The position numbers were made by a program, and so were the translations under genes. The notes under the pieces are model-generated. The model saw only the letters and a program-made list of their open reading frames with translations. It had not been told where the DNA came from and ran no database searches. This document shows positions 54,801-60,400 of a DNA stretch of 64,000 bases, in pieces. The DNA is from Leguminivora glycinivorella (Eukaryota; Arthropoda; Insecta; Lepidoptera; Tortricidae): contig NC_062975.1 of NCBI RefSeq assembly GCF_023078275.1, positions 8,593,141-8,657,140 of the forward strand, given 5' to 3'. Every line of letters begins with the position of its first letter. Position 1 is the first letter of the stretch.

Positions 54801-57417
54801 TTCCACAAGTGCGAATATAATGAATGTGGTATTACAAAATGCTAACGCGCCTACTTGGGTAGTAACGCCAGTAACTAGTAGGTATGGTAGTGTATGGCAT
54901 TACGTTTTTTACAACAATTAGCGAGAACACGCTGAACCGGACAAAAACCGAGTAACGACGCGTAAACACTGTATAAATTGGATACCAGACCACTGTAATT
55001 AATTGGATAGCCTATGGCGGAATCTTACCATTTGCCTCGCAGACAAATTGATAGAATAAACCTACATAATCTATAGCTGTCTCCTTCAATTACGGCGGAG
55101 CCTGAAACATTTGCGTAGGCCACTTTATTTCGTTATTCCGTGTTACGATTACCATACTACAGCATTAAAGGGAAAATTGTATGAATGGATATTCGCTTTT
55201 GACATGTAGATGGATTGTCTTTGAATAGTTCTTCCGTGTTATGCTTTTTAATTAGCGCGGCGTTTTCATTTGCTTTCCTGCCGTAATCTTATGGGAAACC
55301 ATCTCTAACCAGTGCAGGGAGATCTTTATTCGCGCGCGTGAGATTCCATGCTAGCGTTAATCCATTAGAAAATCCACTAAATATTGAACCCACAGTTGAA
55401 AAGGCTCGCTATTCAATGGCCGCAATGTTGCACATTCATTACCCCGATGTGAGACAATACAGGACGGCCATTTTTGGTTCCCGTCCATTGTCAAAGCTTA
55501 ACAAGTGTGAGAGGCTATAATTACAATTTTAAATATGTATGAAATAAAGCAGTCGCATTATGTGGTGTTAACACAATTTACTGTTGAGTAATTTTTGGTT
55601 ATAATACGTACCCGCTATGGTAGCATTGCGAAAAGTTTGCATCACAATAACCCGCGCAACAATGCACGCATTAGCGTAAAGGTCATGACGAACAATATCT
55701 CAATAAATGAGCCGTACGAGTAAACGATACACTTTATTAATTATCTATTCATTGTTGCTAATCCGCAAATCACACGAGATATAATTATGTATTCTTAAAA
55801 ACATATATAGTCTCTAACTTGAGCTGCACCTGTTAGAGCCACAACAATAAAACTGCCAATGGACTACGATGTCCGTTCATTAAATTAAACGAAAGTGACG
55901 TGAATTAACCTAGCAATTAAACTCTAATGAAATGACGAAAATGGTCTTGAGAGTTAATAGAAATCTACTTAAACCATTTGTTTAATTGCGTAAAGACAAT
56001 AGTAAGTTGCAATTAAGTAATGAGAAACAGTTGGTTTGTTTGGTCAACATCAAAAGACCCGAGTTCACATGCTAAACGTAACAATGAATATTGTGGCCCG
56101 CGCGCCTAACAGCCCCGCGTGGACGACATCGAGCCATGGGAACATCCAGGTACGAGCGTCTTCCGCCTTCAACCGACCAACCTTGTGCATCTCGGGAAAT
56201 ATCCAAGCGTGATGGACCTACCAAGAAGATATTAAATAAACATCGTTTTGCCAATCGAAATTCTTCGCTTCATTATGGATGCTAATGATCATATTCGTAT
56301 GTTAGTGACCTCCACCTTGTGTTAGTGTTAGGTAAGCGTTAGACCAGTTAGTTATCCCAAGCCCGTGTACTGAACACAAACGTGTGGCGCCACAACCGAC
56401 GCCCGGTGCAGGATACCCCGCTTATCCGACCACATCGACCACTTCCAATAATTATTACCGCACAATGACATTTGGAAATAACGAAATATTAATCTCCAAG
56501 TGCTTATCTAATTAATAAATCGACATTGTCGAATAAATGGAGCTGAGATTCTAATTACGCGAGTACTATCGCGGCAGCCATTTTGTAGAGGCTCCCGATT
56601 AACGAGTCTTGGAACGCCTCAAAGGCTATTTGATTTAGATGCCGATTATAACGACTGTGAATTTAGTACTCATAAGTGAAAGCTCTGTGATAGTCTGATA
56701 AAGAGAGCAGCTCCGCGTCTCGGATTTATAAACTACTGAGCCTTGACAGTTATTGTTAACTGTATAACATTAATTGGATAGTGTGATCGGGTAAGCGTTG
56801 TATGATGGTGTGAGTATCGCGTGCGTCCCAGAGGCGAGGCGGTGCAAGGCGAGCGAGAAGTCCCTGCGGACTCACCGGCGCTAGTTCGCGTCTTGTTCGG
56901 CCGCGGTTTGTTCTGCTGTTGCGCCCCACTATACCCCTTGCCCTGGTAGTTGTAGTAGTCGCCGCCGGCGGCGTTGTACTGGGCGTTGTACTCCCCGGAG
57001 GGCTGACTCGACTCCTGGGGACACGACTCCGGCTGCGCACCTTCGCGTTGTTTGGACGGCGGCGCGCCCATCATGGGCTTGACGTCCCCACACAGCGGCA
57101 GCTCTTGCTGCTGCTGCATGAAGGCGACACTCATCGCCGTCGCGTGGGCCACGGCGGCCTGGTAGTCTTGCTGGCCTAGCGCCGCCGCGGCCACCGAGTC
57201 GGGTGTGGAGTCCTTCGGCGGCGTCGGCGGGAACGAGAACAGGGGGTGCGGGTGGTGGTGCTGCGCGGGGAGAGGGGTTTGTCGGCGGGCGCCGCCTCCT
57301 GCTGGAAGCTGCCGCCCCACGCGCCGCCGCTCAGCGCCTTCGACTCCAGCCATGGGTGCAGCGGCGTGTGGAAGTGCGGCCGACACACCTGCCCGCTGCC
57401 GCCGCTTAGCGTTCGAC
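2156..57417 (-). CDS. srp: GATA transcription factor Serpent / GATA-beta, split over at least six coding exons, 5' incomplete
   Basis: Nuclear DNA-binding regulator that recognises WGATAR sites; serpent family members specify haemocyte and fat body fate in insects (family knowledge). Proposed join on the minus strand: 57417-56876, optional 47947-47933, 47363-47218, 24426-24292, 3776-3563, 3042-2903, 2182-2156. Both fingers are C-X2-C-X17-C-X2-C. All junctions use GT/AG with matching phases. About 400 residues are visible if the single frame break near 57267-57270 is counted as one missing base. Serpent is preferred over Pannier because the C-finger carries RAGTSCANC and is followed by NRPLTMKKEGIQTRNRK and a lysine run, which I recall as Serpent/GATA-beta type; this is from memory, not a search. 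The first exon and start codon were not found. Introns of 9.5, 22.8 and 20.5 kb separate the 5' part from three tightly spaced 3' exons. Confidence 0.86.
2340..2580 (+). repeat. dispersed lepidopteran repeat in the last srp intron
   Basis: The sequence runs from CCCCGACACAGTGGACCG through a T/A-rich part and an ACAG/ACAC microsatellite-like stretch (about 2497-2535), to a GCGTCGGGGGTTAAAAA end. I recognise this arrangement as a common interspersed element of moth genomes, probably a non-autonomous element; the family name is not certain. It lies within the 720-nt intron between the last two coding exons. Confidence 0.6.
2903..3042 (-). CDS. srp: srp His/Pro-rich penultimate exon
   Basis: Exon of 140 nt: two bases completing a Gly codon (phase 1 in), then 46 codons ending at ATG just before the donor GTAAGC (2902-2897). 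The acceptor is AG at 3044-3043 (TTTGTCTGCAG). It encodes QHQVGLVHPAAAHMSHWYG, then APHQGFAPPPTSHNPYHHHH and LAQLNSM. His/Pro-rich composition is usual for the C-terminal part of insect GATA factors. If the downstream donor is not used, the frame stays open for another 24 codons and stops near 2825, giving an alternative C-terminus. The intron to the previous exon is 520 nt. Confidence 0.85.
3563..3776 (-). CDS. srp: srp basic tail and glycine-rich exon
   Basis: Exon of 214 nt: 71 codons plus one base (phase 0 in, phase 1 out). The acceptor is AG at 3778-3777 (TTGTTGCAG); the donor is GTGAGT at 3562-3557. It starts with VNRPLTMKKEGIQTRNRK, the conserved basic arm C-terminal to the second finger that contacts the minor groove, then SSKSKKKK, a likely nuclear localisation stretch. 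It continues with a Gly/Met/Ala-rich segment (GGMGMGGGGACALALGG), then MIKPLGDATKGFGGSAFPSAMDF. The join to the previous exon gives KLHN-VNRPL with no gap relative to the GATA family. The opposite strand is also open across this stretch but has no family resemblance. Confidence 0.93.
4871..4980 (+). repeat. MITE-like repeat, copy 1 of 3
   Basis: Shares the order GTAGCCAA...TATCGT...TCTTCCGTATTGG...CGACAGAGCCAG with sequences at 23524-23640 and 62771-62893, all on the same strand. The three are diverged copies of one short interspersed element. No TSD could be fixed. Confidence 0.5.
6680..6800 (+). repeat. Helitron-like or other dispersed lepidopteran repeat fragment
   Basis: Contains GCATACGGTCCGCCTGATGG followed by AAAGCGGTCACC and a GACGCCTGCAACTC block, nearly the same as at 15602-15680. 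I recall this block as abundant in moth genomes; assignment to Helitrons is tentative. Confidence 0.55.
7386..7523. mobile_element. short fold-back MITE (hairpin)
   Basis: Two arms of about 60-65 nt (7386-7450 and 7460-7523) are nearly perfect reverse complements: TATACTCTGTC...CAGTAAATAAGAACAAAG...CTATAGGTATCCTTTTCT matches the reverse of the right arm. The loop is only about 10-15 nt. This is typical of a short inverted-repeat element. An ORF on the minus strand overlapping the left arm is a by-product. Confidence 0.75.
7655..7838 (+). mobile_element. non-LTR element 3' end or SINE, plus orientation
   Basis: Begins with CTAGCTTTTGCCCGCGGCTT, has AAAAAGTAGCCTATGTCACT in the body and ends near CCATTTATAATATTAGTTTG. 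This layout is a very widespread arthropod repeat derived from a non-LTR retrotransposon 3' region. A reverse copy lies at 13980-14250 and a short remnant at 63700-63743. Confidence 0.7.
8088..8420 (+). repeat. degenerate tandem array, about 130 bp period, three units
   Basis: A block of the form ACACGC(G/A)CTTTG(C/T)ATG..A.ATT(C/T)CGCCC recurs at about 8095, 8236 and 8364. It is each time followed by TGTAGTA/ATGACG, a GTGACGGC or GTGAGG motif and a GA-rich GTGATAG/GAGCG segment. The units are diverged. GC content is high relative to the surroundings, and long ORFs on both strands here come from this composition. Confidence 0.65.
9227..9255. promoter_or_regulatory. CTCF-like motif inside a short palindrome
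   Basis: GTGCGCCG (9227-9234) and its exact reverse complement CGGCGCAC (9248-9255) flank a core CCGCCAGGTGGCG (9231-9243), which resembles the CTCF core CCxxxAGGxGGC. This is motif similarity only. Confidence 0.3.
13489..13727. mobile_element. short inverted-repeat element (MITE)
   Basis: TTTTCCCCTCACTA at 13489-13502 is the exact reverse complement of 13714-13727, bounding about 239 bp with no coding capacity. The preceding 13313-13488 sequence has self-complementary blocks (ACCACGAGCGAAGCGAGTGG and GATTCTATAG/CTAGAATAGAATC) and may belong to the same or a nested repeat. Confidence 0.6.
13980..14250 (-). mobile_element. non-LTR element 3' end or SINE, minus orientation
   Basis: The reverse complement begins CTAGCTTCTGCCCGCGGCTT and ends near ACTTTCCCATTTAAAATATT, the same family as 7655-7838 but longer and diverged. 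It carries a GTGTGTGTCTGTTCTG-type segment on the plus strand. Confidence 0.7.
15165..15255 (-). mobile_element. tRNA-derived SINE head
   Basis: On the minus strand, a TGGTAGCACTGC segment (A-box-like) is followed by GGGTTCGAGCCC (B-box-like) at about 15179-15192. There is no full cloverleaf with paired acceptor stem, so I read it as a SINE remnant rather than a tRNA gene. Confidence 0.45.
15602..15895 (+). repeat. Helitron-like or other dispersed lepidopteran repeat, longer copy
   Basis: GCATACGGTCCGCCTGGTGG, AAAGCGGTCACC, ACGCCTGCAACTC and ATGCGCGTTGCC occur in order, then GGTTCGGGTTGCCGACGA and a run to TCTGCAGCC. It shares its first 100 nt with 6680-6800. The small ORFs overlapping it are not genes. 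Confidence 0.6.
17431..17446 (+). promoter_or_regulatory. CTCF-like motif
   Basis: CTAGATGGCGCTG contains AGATGGCGC at 17436-17444, matching the insect CTCF core as I recall it, in a GC-rich non-repetitive stretch. This is motif similarity only. Confidence 0.3.
20125..20200 (-). repeat. tRNA-like remnant
   Basis: On the minus strand GTGGGTTCGAGTCCCGCAC (about 20149-20167) looks like a T-arm with B box and a paired GTG/CAC flank. No convincing D-arm, anticodon arm or acceptor stem was found, so it is a SINE or tRNA pseudogene remnant. Confidence 0.35.
23524..23640 (+). repeat. MITE-like repeat, copy 2 of 3
   Basis: Has AATGCACAAACG, CGTAGCTATCTATCTCTATC, GTATTGGCACGACAGAGCCAG and GGCGTTTGGCGTC in the same order as the related copies at 62771-62893 and 4871-4980. 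Confidence 0.55.
23995..24238 (-). mobile_element. tRNA-derived SINE next to the C-finger exon
   Basis: On the minus strand it starts near GGTCTGGCGCAGC (A-box region), has a B-box-like CGGGTTAGAAACCCGG at about 24172-24187, a body with AAGGGCATTTATTTGTGAGA and GAGCACAGATATTTGTTCC, and an end TGTCCTATAATAAAAAAA. This is a classic lepidopteran SINE layout. It lies about 50 nt downstream of the C-finger exon donor. A degraded relative lies on the other side of the exon at 24551-24756. Confidence 0.75.
24292..24426 (-). CDS. srp: srp C-terminal GATA zinc finger exon
   Basis: Exon of 135 nt (45 codons, phase 0 to 0). The acceptor is AG at 24428-24427 (TTGTTACAG); the donor is GTGAG at 24291-24287. 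It encodes SLQSAARRAGTSCANC, then KTTTTTLWRRNQNGEPV and CNACGLYYKLHN, i.e. a second C-X2-C-X17-C-X2-C finger (DNA at about 24316-24390). This is the principal DNA-binding finger and is continued by the basic tail in the next exon. The leading SLQSAARRAGTS linker joins directly after KPKRRL of the N-finger exon. The reading frame stays open for some 50 nt upstream into the intron, but the AG after TTGTTAC is the best border. A tRNA-derived SINE begins only about 50 nt past the donor. Confidence 0.95.
24551..24756 (-). mobile_element. tRNA-derived SINE, degraded
   Basis: On the minus strand a TGGCTAGTGGCTC A-box-like segment (about 24735), a GGGTTCGAATCCGG B box (about 24690-24703) and a body with TTGTATACAAATACATCG and GAGTACCCATTACACAA match the layout of the SINE at 23995-24238. 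Its 3' end is eroded. Confidence 0.6.
24848..24886. repeat. TA dinucleotide microsatellite
   Basis: An uninterrupted TA run of roughly 17 units, preceded by TACATACA. Confidence 0.9.
26291..26395 (+). repeat. imperfect 55-bp tandem duplication
   Basis: AAACGGCTGTTTACTCGTAA... (about 26292-26335) and AAACGGCTGGAAAACTCGTA... (about 26347-26392) share the ATTTTATGA(G/C)CGA(A/G)ATTA core. They lie within a GC-rich non-repetitive island and may reflect duplicated binding sites. Confidence 0.5.
27733..27767. promoter_or_regulatory. cluster of three WGATAR motifs
   Basis: TTATCT at 27733-27738 (AGATAA on the minus strand), AGATAA at 27752-27757 and AGATAG at 27762-27767 lie within 35 bp. Further TTATCT/ATCTAT motifs occur at about 27206-27290. 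The location is inside an intron of a GATA factor gene, so autoregulation is possible. Based on motifs only. Confidence 0.35.
30605..31619. mobile_element. 1 kb fold-back element with about 400-bp inverted arms and a tRNA-like loop
   Basis: The left arm (about 30614-31021) and right arm (about 31190-31610) are long, diverged reverse complements. The outer ends read GGCATAATTAATGGAAG and its reverse. Inside the arms both carry GCGGTTTTT, AACAGTTTTGTCAGAAATCG-type and GCAGCAAAGGACCAACTTTC-type blocks in mirrored order. The inner ends meet at CCATGGGTGG/CCACCCATGG. The 170-bp loop (31022-31189) has tRNA-like A and B box sequences on the minus strand. There is no coding capacity; a 76-residue ORF in the right arm is incidental. 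Clear TSDs were not found. Confidence 0.8.
31005..31085 (-). repeat. tRNA-like sequence in the loop of the fold-back element
   Basis: On the minus strand GTTGGTAGAGCCCTGGAGTA (A-box region), then CCAGAAGCCGTGAGTTCAAG and a TTCCACCC end resemble D-arm, anticodon and T-arm of a tRNA. The first base pairs of an acceptor stem are not evident, so it is read as a tRNA-derived remnant, not a functional tRNA. Confidence 0.45.
35435..35800 (+). mobile_element. full-length tRNA-derived SINE with 16-bp target site duplication
   Basis: ATGTCCCAGTACAAGT at 35435-35450 is repeated exactly at 35785-35800 and brackets the element. The head has A-box GGCCTAGGGGTAAGAGC and B-box GGTCGCGGGTTCGAACTCC. The body contains GTGAAGGAAAACATCGTGAG and CCCATGAGCCCTGGCAAATG. 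The tail is AGGATGATGATGATG. The exact duplication suggests a young insertion. An ORF over the element is a by-product. Confidence 0.92.
36684..36695 (-). other. weak candidate 12-nt microexon
   Basis: On the minus strand CGTTTTTGCCCAG (AG at 36697-36696) is followed after 12 nt by a consensus donor GTAAGT (36683-36678). Between the phase-0 N-finger and C-finger exons it would read S-L-R-R with no stop. The pairing could easily be chance in a 22.8 kb intron. Confidence 0.15.
39652..39672. repeat. 21-bp near-perfect palindrome
   Basis: GGATGCGA at 39652-39659 and its reverse complement TCGCATCC at 39665-39672 flank TCGCG. No associated gene; it might be a homodimer binding site. Confidence 0.4.
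40624..40827 (+). repeat. local direct duplication, 150 bp offset
   Basis: CCAGTTTTAGCAAAC followed by CCATGGTCGAG.TTCTTGAG and CTCTTGTTAACT occurs at 40624-40677 and again at 40766-40827. The second copy has an extra ten or so bases (AAGGTTTGCTTGG) in the middle. Single-copy sequence lies between them. Confidence 0.75.
47218..47363 (-). CDS. srp: srp N-terminal GATA zinc finger exon
   Basis: Exon of 146 nt: two bases complete the GAG codon split with the previous exon, followed by 48 codons. The acceptor is AG at 47365-47364 (TGTGTGGCAG); the donor is GTGAGT at 47217-47212. It encodes GRECVNCGATSTPLWRR, then DGTGHYLCNACGLYYKMN and GQNRPLIKPKRRL. The zinc ligands are CVNC and CNAC with 17 residues between them (finger DNA at about 47278-47352). 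In GATA proteins the N-finger stabilises binding at double or palindromic GATA sites and binds FOG-type cofactors (family knowledge). The exon is asymmetric (phase 1 in, phase 0 out), so simple skipping would shift the frame. Confidence 0.95.
47933..47947 (-). other. srp: candidate 15-nt microexon of srp
   Basis: On the minus strand a very strong acceptor (long T/C tract ending CTCCCAG, AG at 47949-47948) is followed 15 nt later by a donor (GTAAAT at 47932-47927). The 15 nt are a multiple of three. When placed between the N-terminal exon (ends phase 1) and the N-finger exon (starts phase 1), they read A-C-Q-E-T with no stop, giving ...TSA-ACQET-EGRECVNC. It lies 570 nt upstream of the N-finger exon. 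Inclusion would insert five residues just before the N-terminal finger. This is inferred from splice signals and phase only; no transcript evidence is available here. Confidence 0.5.
51440..51712. mobile_element. inverted-repeat MITE
   Basis: ATAAAAAAGGACCGTTCAAA (from 51451) and the reverse complement of 51675-51700 agree over about 26 bp with two differences, bounding about 250 bp. Two overlapping minus-strand ORFs lie within it and are not genes. Exact ends and TSD are uncertain. Confidence 0.7.
51889..52194. mobile_element. non-autonomous hAT element (306 bp) with 8-bp TSD
   Basis: The ends read CAGCGGTTCTCAAACTT (51889 on) and, reversed from 52194, CAGCCATTCTCAAAGTG. These are the CAGxxxTTCTCAAA-type terminal repeats of hAT elements. 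The 8-bp sequence GTCTAGAC at 51881-51888 is repeated exactly at 52195-52202, matching the 8-bp duplication of hAT transposases. The interior is AT-rich and non-coding. Confidence 0.9.
56876..57417 (-). CDS. srp: srp N-terminal coding exon (His/Pro/Gln/Gly-rich, likely activation region)
   Basis: Internal exon of 542 nt. The acceptor is AG at 57419-57418 after a T-rich tract; the donor is GTGAG at 56875-56871. It begins with two bases finishing a codon and ends with one base (phase 1 to phase 1). The first part reads, in one frame, RPHFHTPLHPWLESK and then GGAWGGSFQQE up to about 57272. From about 57266 a different frame continues with QHHHPHPLFSFPPTPPKD, a QQQQ run, GDVKPMMG, SGEYNAQYNAAGGDYYNYQ and NKPRPNKTRTSA at the donor. 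Both halves look like real coding sequence, and adding one base in the C run at 57267-57270 joins them and makes the length fit the phases (2 + 180 codons + 1). No in-frame ATG starts here, so an upstream exon is required. Low-complexity Pro/His/Gln/Tyr content is typical of GATA factor transactivation regions. Confidence 0.8.
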
Positions 57418-60400
57418 CTGCGTACACAAAAACATATTATTCTACACTTGTAAATTGATTCCTAAAGTTATTAGGTATGCGAGTATGAAGATCTGAAGTC
57501 GTAATTTACCTAAACGCGCAATGACATTAGCATTCGTACTTTGATTCCCTTAACCTCTTCGAGTTTACGAGCGTTTAAGTAACCATTATCGTCGCGGACG
57601 AGATCTACTGATAGGAGAGGCATCGTAACACGAGCCCGAAACATCAAAACTTGCCGTCATTAGGAGGGATCATTCGAAGGCGTTTTGTTACCCCGCCCGC
57701 GCTTACCTAAATTAATATCATTTGTGTCTAACAACTGGTCTTTCACACGACATCTTCATCTCAAAATATTGTTATCGCGGTCATGAATATTCTAGTCTAA
57801 TGCATATTTGATAAACAAATAATGGGTATAATTCCGAGCGGCGGCCGGGCGCGTCCGTGAACAAAGGCCGCTCTTTTCCGAAATGTTTCAAAAGCGCCGT
57901 GTCACAACACTGAGCAATTAAAATAGTAGGCCAGCTGGAAATTTCATTAATTATGTACTCACTTCTGATTATACACCGCGTTGATTTGTTTGCGTACGTG
58001 GTTAAATCGTGAAACTATTCAACAAAAGCTTCTGTTTGCGAAACGGAAAAATAGTAGCGGCGCTTCATTCGCTCAGGTCGTGTTGGCGTCAGGCCTCCCC
58101 TTTTTAATTCAATTGTATTTGACAATTATTATTTAAACGTGAAGGCGAACAACATATGTACCGGTGTGTACATTTGGAAGGGTGCCGTAATGATATCTGT
58201 TGGGCTGGTTCGATTGGTGGGTTTGTTAGGGGCCTTCCCTGCCGCGGCCGCCCCGCGGCCCTGCAGCGCGCTGCGGGTACTTAACTATTGGGTTACTTAC
58301 GGTTAACTCACCGTGTACAATATGTTAAATGTATGCGCTTTTATTCAATCATAATAGGTATGAAAACGGTATATTTCCACAGCATGAGGCAAAGTGAAAA
58401 AGCTAAACTGAAATTTAGGGAAAGACTCCCTGTATACACGTGCTTACATATTTAGACAATAGGCTCATACGAGTACATGCCCGCATCACATGGCCAGGTG
58501 TCGATCGCAGCAGAGATTATCGTCTATCAGCGATGTTATCGAGCCCGTACGGCATACATTGCGCTCTGGCCGACTAGACAAGCCGATCGAACAACAAAAA
58601 GTTCAATGAATGACACAAATGATCCTCCTCAGTGAAAAGTCGCGTATTGTTTCACTATGTTACTCGTATTTTCGAATGGTAATGCATAGGCAGGACTTTC
58701 GCGCCAATTATAGGAACATTGTAATTTATTAGTGTAATACAAAAACGGACGGCTGCTATAGGCTTAATCGCATAATCTGCCGGTCATTACAACAAATACT
58801 GTACAAAACAGTAATTACTGTAAAATAATCAATCTTTGGCATTAGGCGGAGTGCACAGCAACGTTTTGACAGGGCCCGCGCACCCTCGCGTTCGGCCAGG
58901 GCCACAATAGCGGGCGATGGCGGACGATAAGCGTATGAATAATTCGTGTTATCGCGCCATCTCGCCACATGCCCTACCTGCCCGGTACCAAGGAGTTCAA
59001 ATCAGCAGTTGCGCGCCAAACGCAGGGTTGCTCGGGGTAGGTTCGGCGGATTGTTCGTGCAAAGTATAGATGTAACAATTGACGTGTGTCTGCAATTTCC
59101 TAACTGTTGACCTGTATGACTTAATCAAATTAATCAGAACATAAGTAAATAACATTGAAGTTATTGTTTGCAGACCAGACGTTACTGCTTGACACAAAAA
59201 ATAATTAAGTCGCTTACGTAGGTATTACACCTTATAAAGCAAAGTCTGTTATGTATGTTAACCATTAAAAAACAAAGACCACTTTAACAGCTATAAAAAT
59301 GAAAATTACAAAGCAATATCGTGGTATGGGGTCGTGCTTTTTATTCATTAAGGGCTTTCAGTCATTGTACTAGATACGCCATTTGCACAGCCGGATTGTA
59401 CTCGTACCGTACCCATACATTTCACCAAGGCTAATAGAAAACAAAAACTAACACAAATAAGGCACGGAAATTAAATTAGGATTCCAGATGCGTTATCTGG
59501 GGAAATCTCGTATGCATACGTAATTCGTATGGCCCACATTAAGTCCTCTCGAGTAGGATGCCAGTTTTACGCGTTCTCATTATCTCGAGTGCTTGTTTAG
59601 ATTTGTTTCGAGAATGTTTTTGTGGGGCCAACAATTCATAAAGACGAATAAAGGATTCGGTTACATTACTCATTGACATGGATGAAATTATATCTCTAGC
59701 TACGTATGTAGGTATTATTCAAGGAAATCTAAACTGCAGAATTGCAGATGTCTTCAGCTGTATAGAATTTGAATTACATATCAGTTGGAATTGGAACATA
59801 GTGGTGCACGAAAGCCCCTATCGATCGCGCGAGTTTCGCCCGATTCCCTGACAAGTATTGATTTATTTATTTATTTCCGCAGAAGTAATCTGCCCGTACA
59901 GCTAATCACAGTGGACAATCTCACTAAAATCATAAACCAATCGCGCGGATTCTCACAGCACGACCGGGAACCGAACCCTGCCCCCATGGCAGATGCAACT
60001 CCAGATCTTATCACCGCGCCGCAGGCCCCTGGCCCTTGTTTCACGAACTACGGGTGTTTACTCTCTGTAACGGTTTTCACCCCTTTTGCAGTTGACGAAA
60101 CTTTTTAGCTATTCAGCTGCTCTGTTAGACACATGAGAATCATTTATCTTTTTTTTGCATATTCAACTACCATTGTTAAGTTATAATTAAAGTGAATCTG
60201 TTTAATATTACTATGTATGTATAATCCATTATTTGACTTACAGAATGCTTACTCTTTTTCTTCATGTAAAATTCTCATTAGGTGATTAGGTATTTATTTT
60301 TAAAGCTAATATGTAAAGCGAACACCAAAATAATGCTTTAATTTCATTTATCCGCCCCTTATTTATACATTCACAGACATATTAAGGCGTGGTTAAATCT

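Larger units (their letters stand above)
47364..56875 (-). other. srp: 9.5 kb srp intron (N-terminal exon to N-finger exon)
   Basis: Contains the candidate microexon at 47933-47947, two MITEs (51.44-51.71 and 51.89-52.19 kb) and GC-rich non-repetitive islands at about 49.67-49.83, 50.04-50.33 and 53.27-53.40 kb. The longest ORF, 149 residues on the plus strand at 48738-49187, has no recognisable features. Nothing else could be supported. Confidence 0.7.

Noticed and set aside
56756..57040. Arg/Ser/Thr-rich minus-strand ORF
   Set aside because: Out-of-frame shadow of the N-terminal srp exon.
2156..57417. Pannier (GATA-a) as the identity of the gene
   Set aside because: The sequence between and after the fingers (RAGTSCANC, NRPLTMKKEGIQTRNRKLSS) fits Serpent/GATA-beta better than what I recall of Pannier; a phylogeny would settle it.
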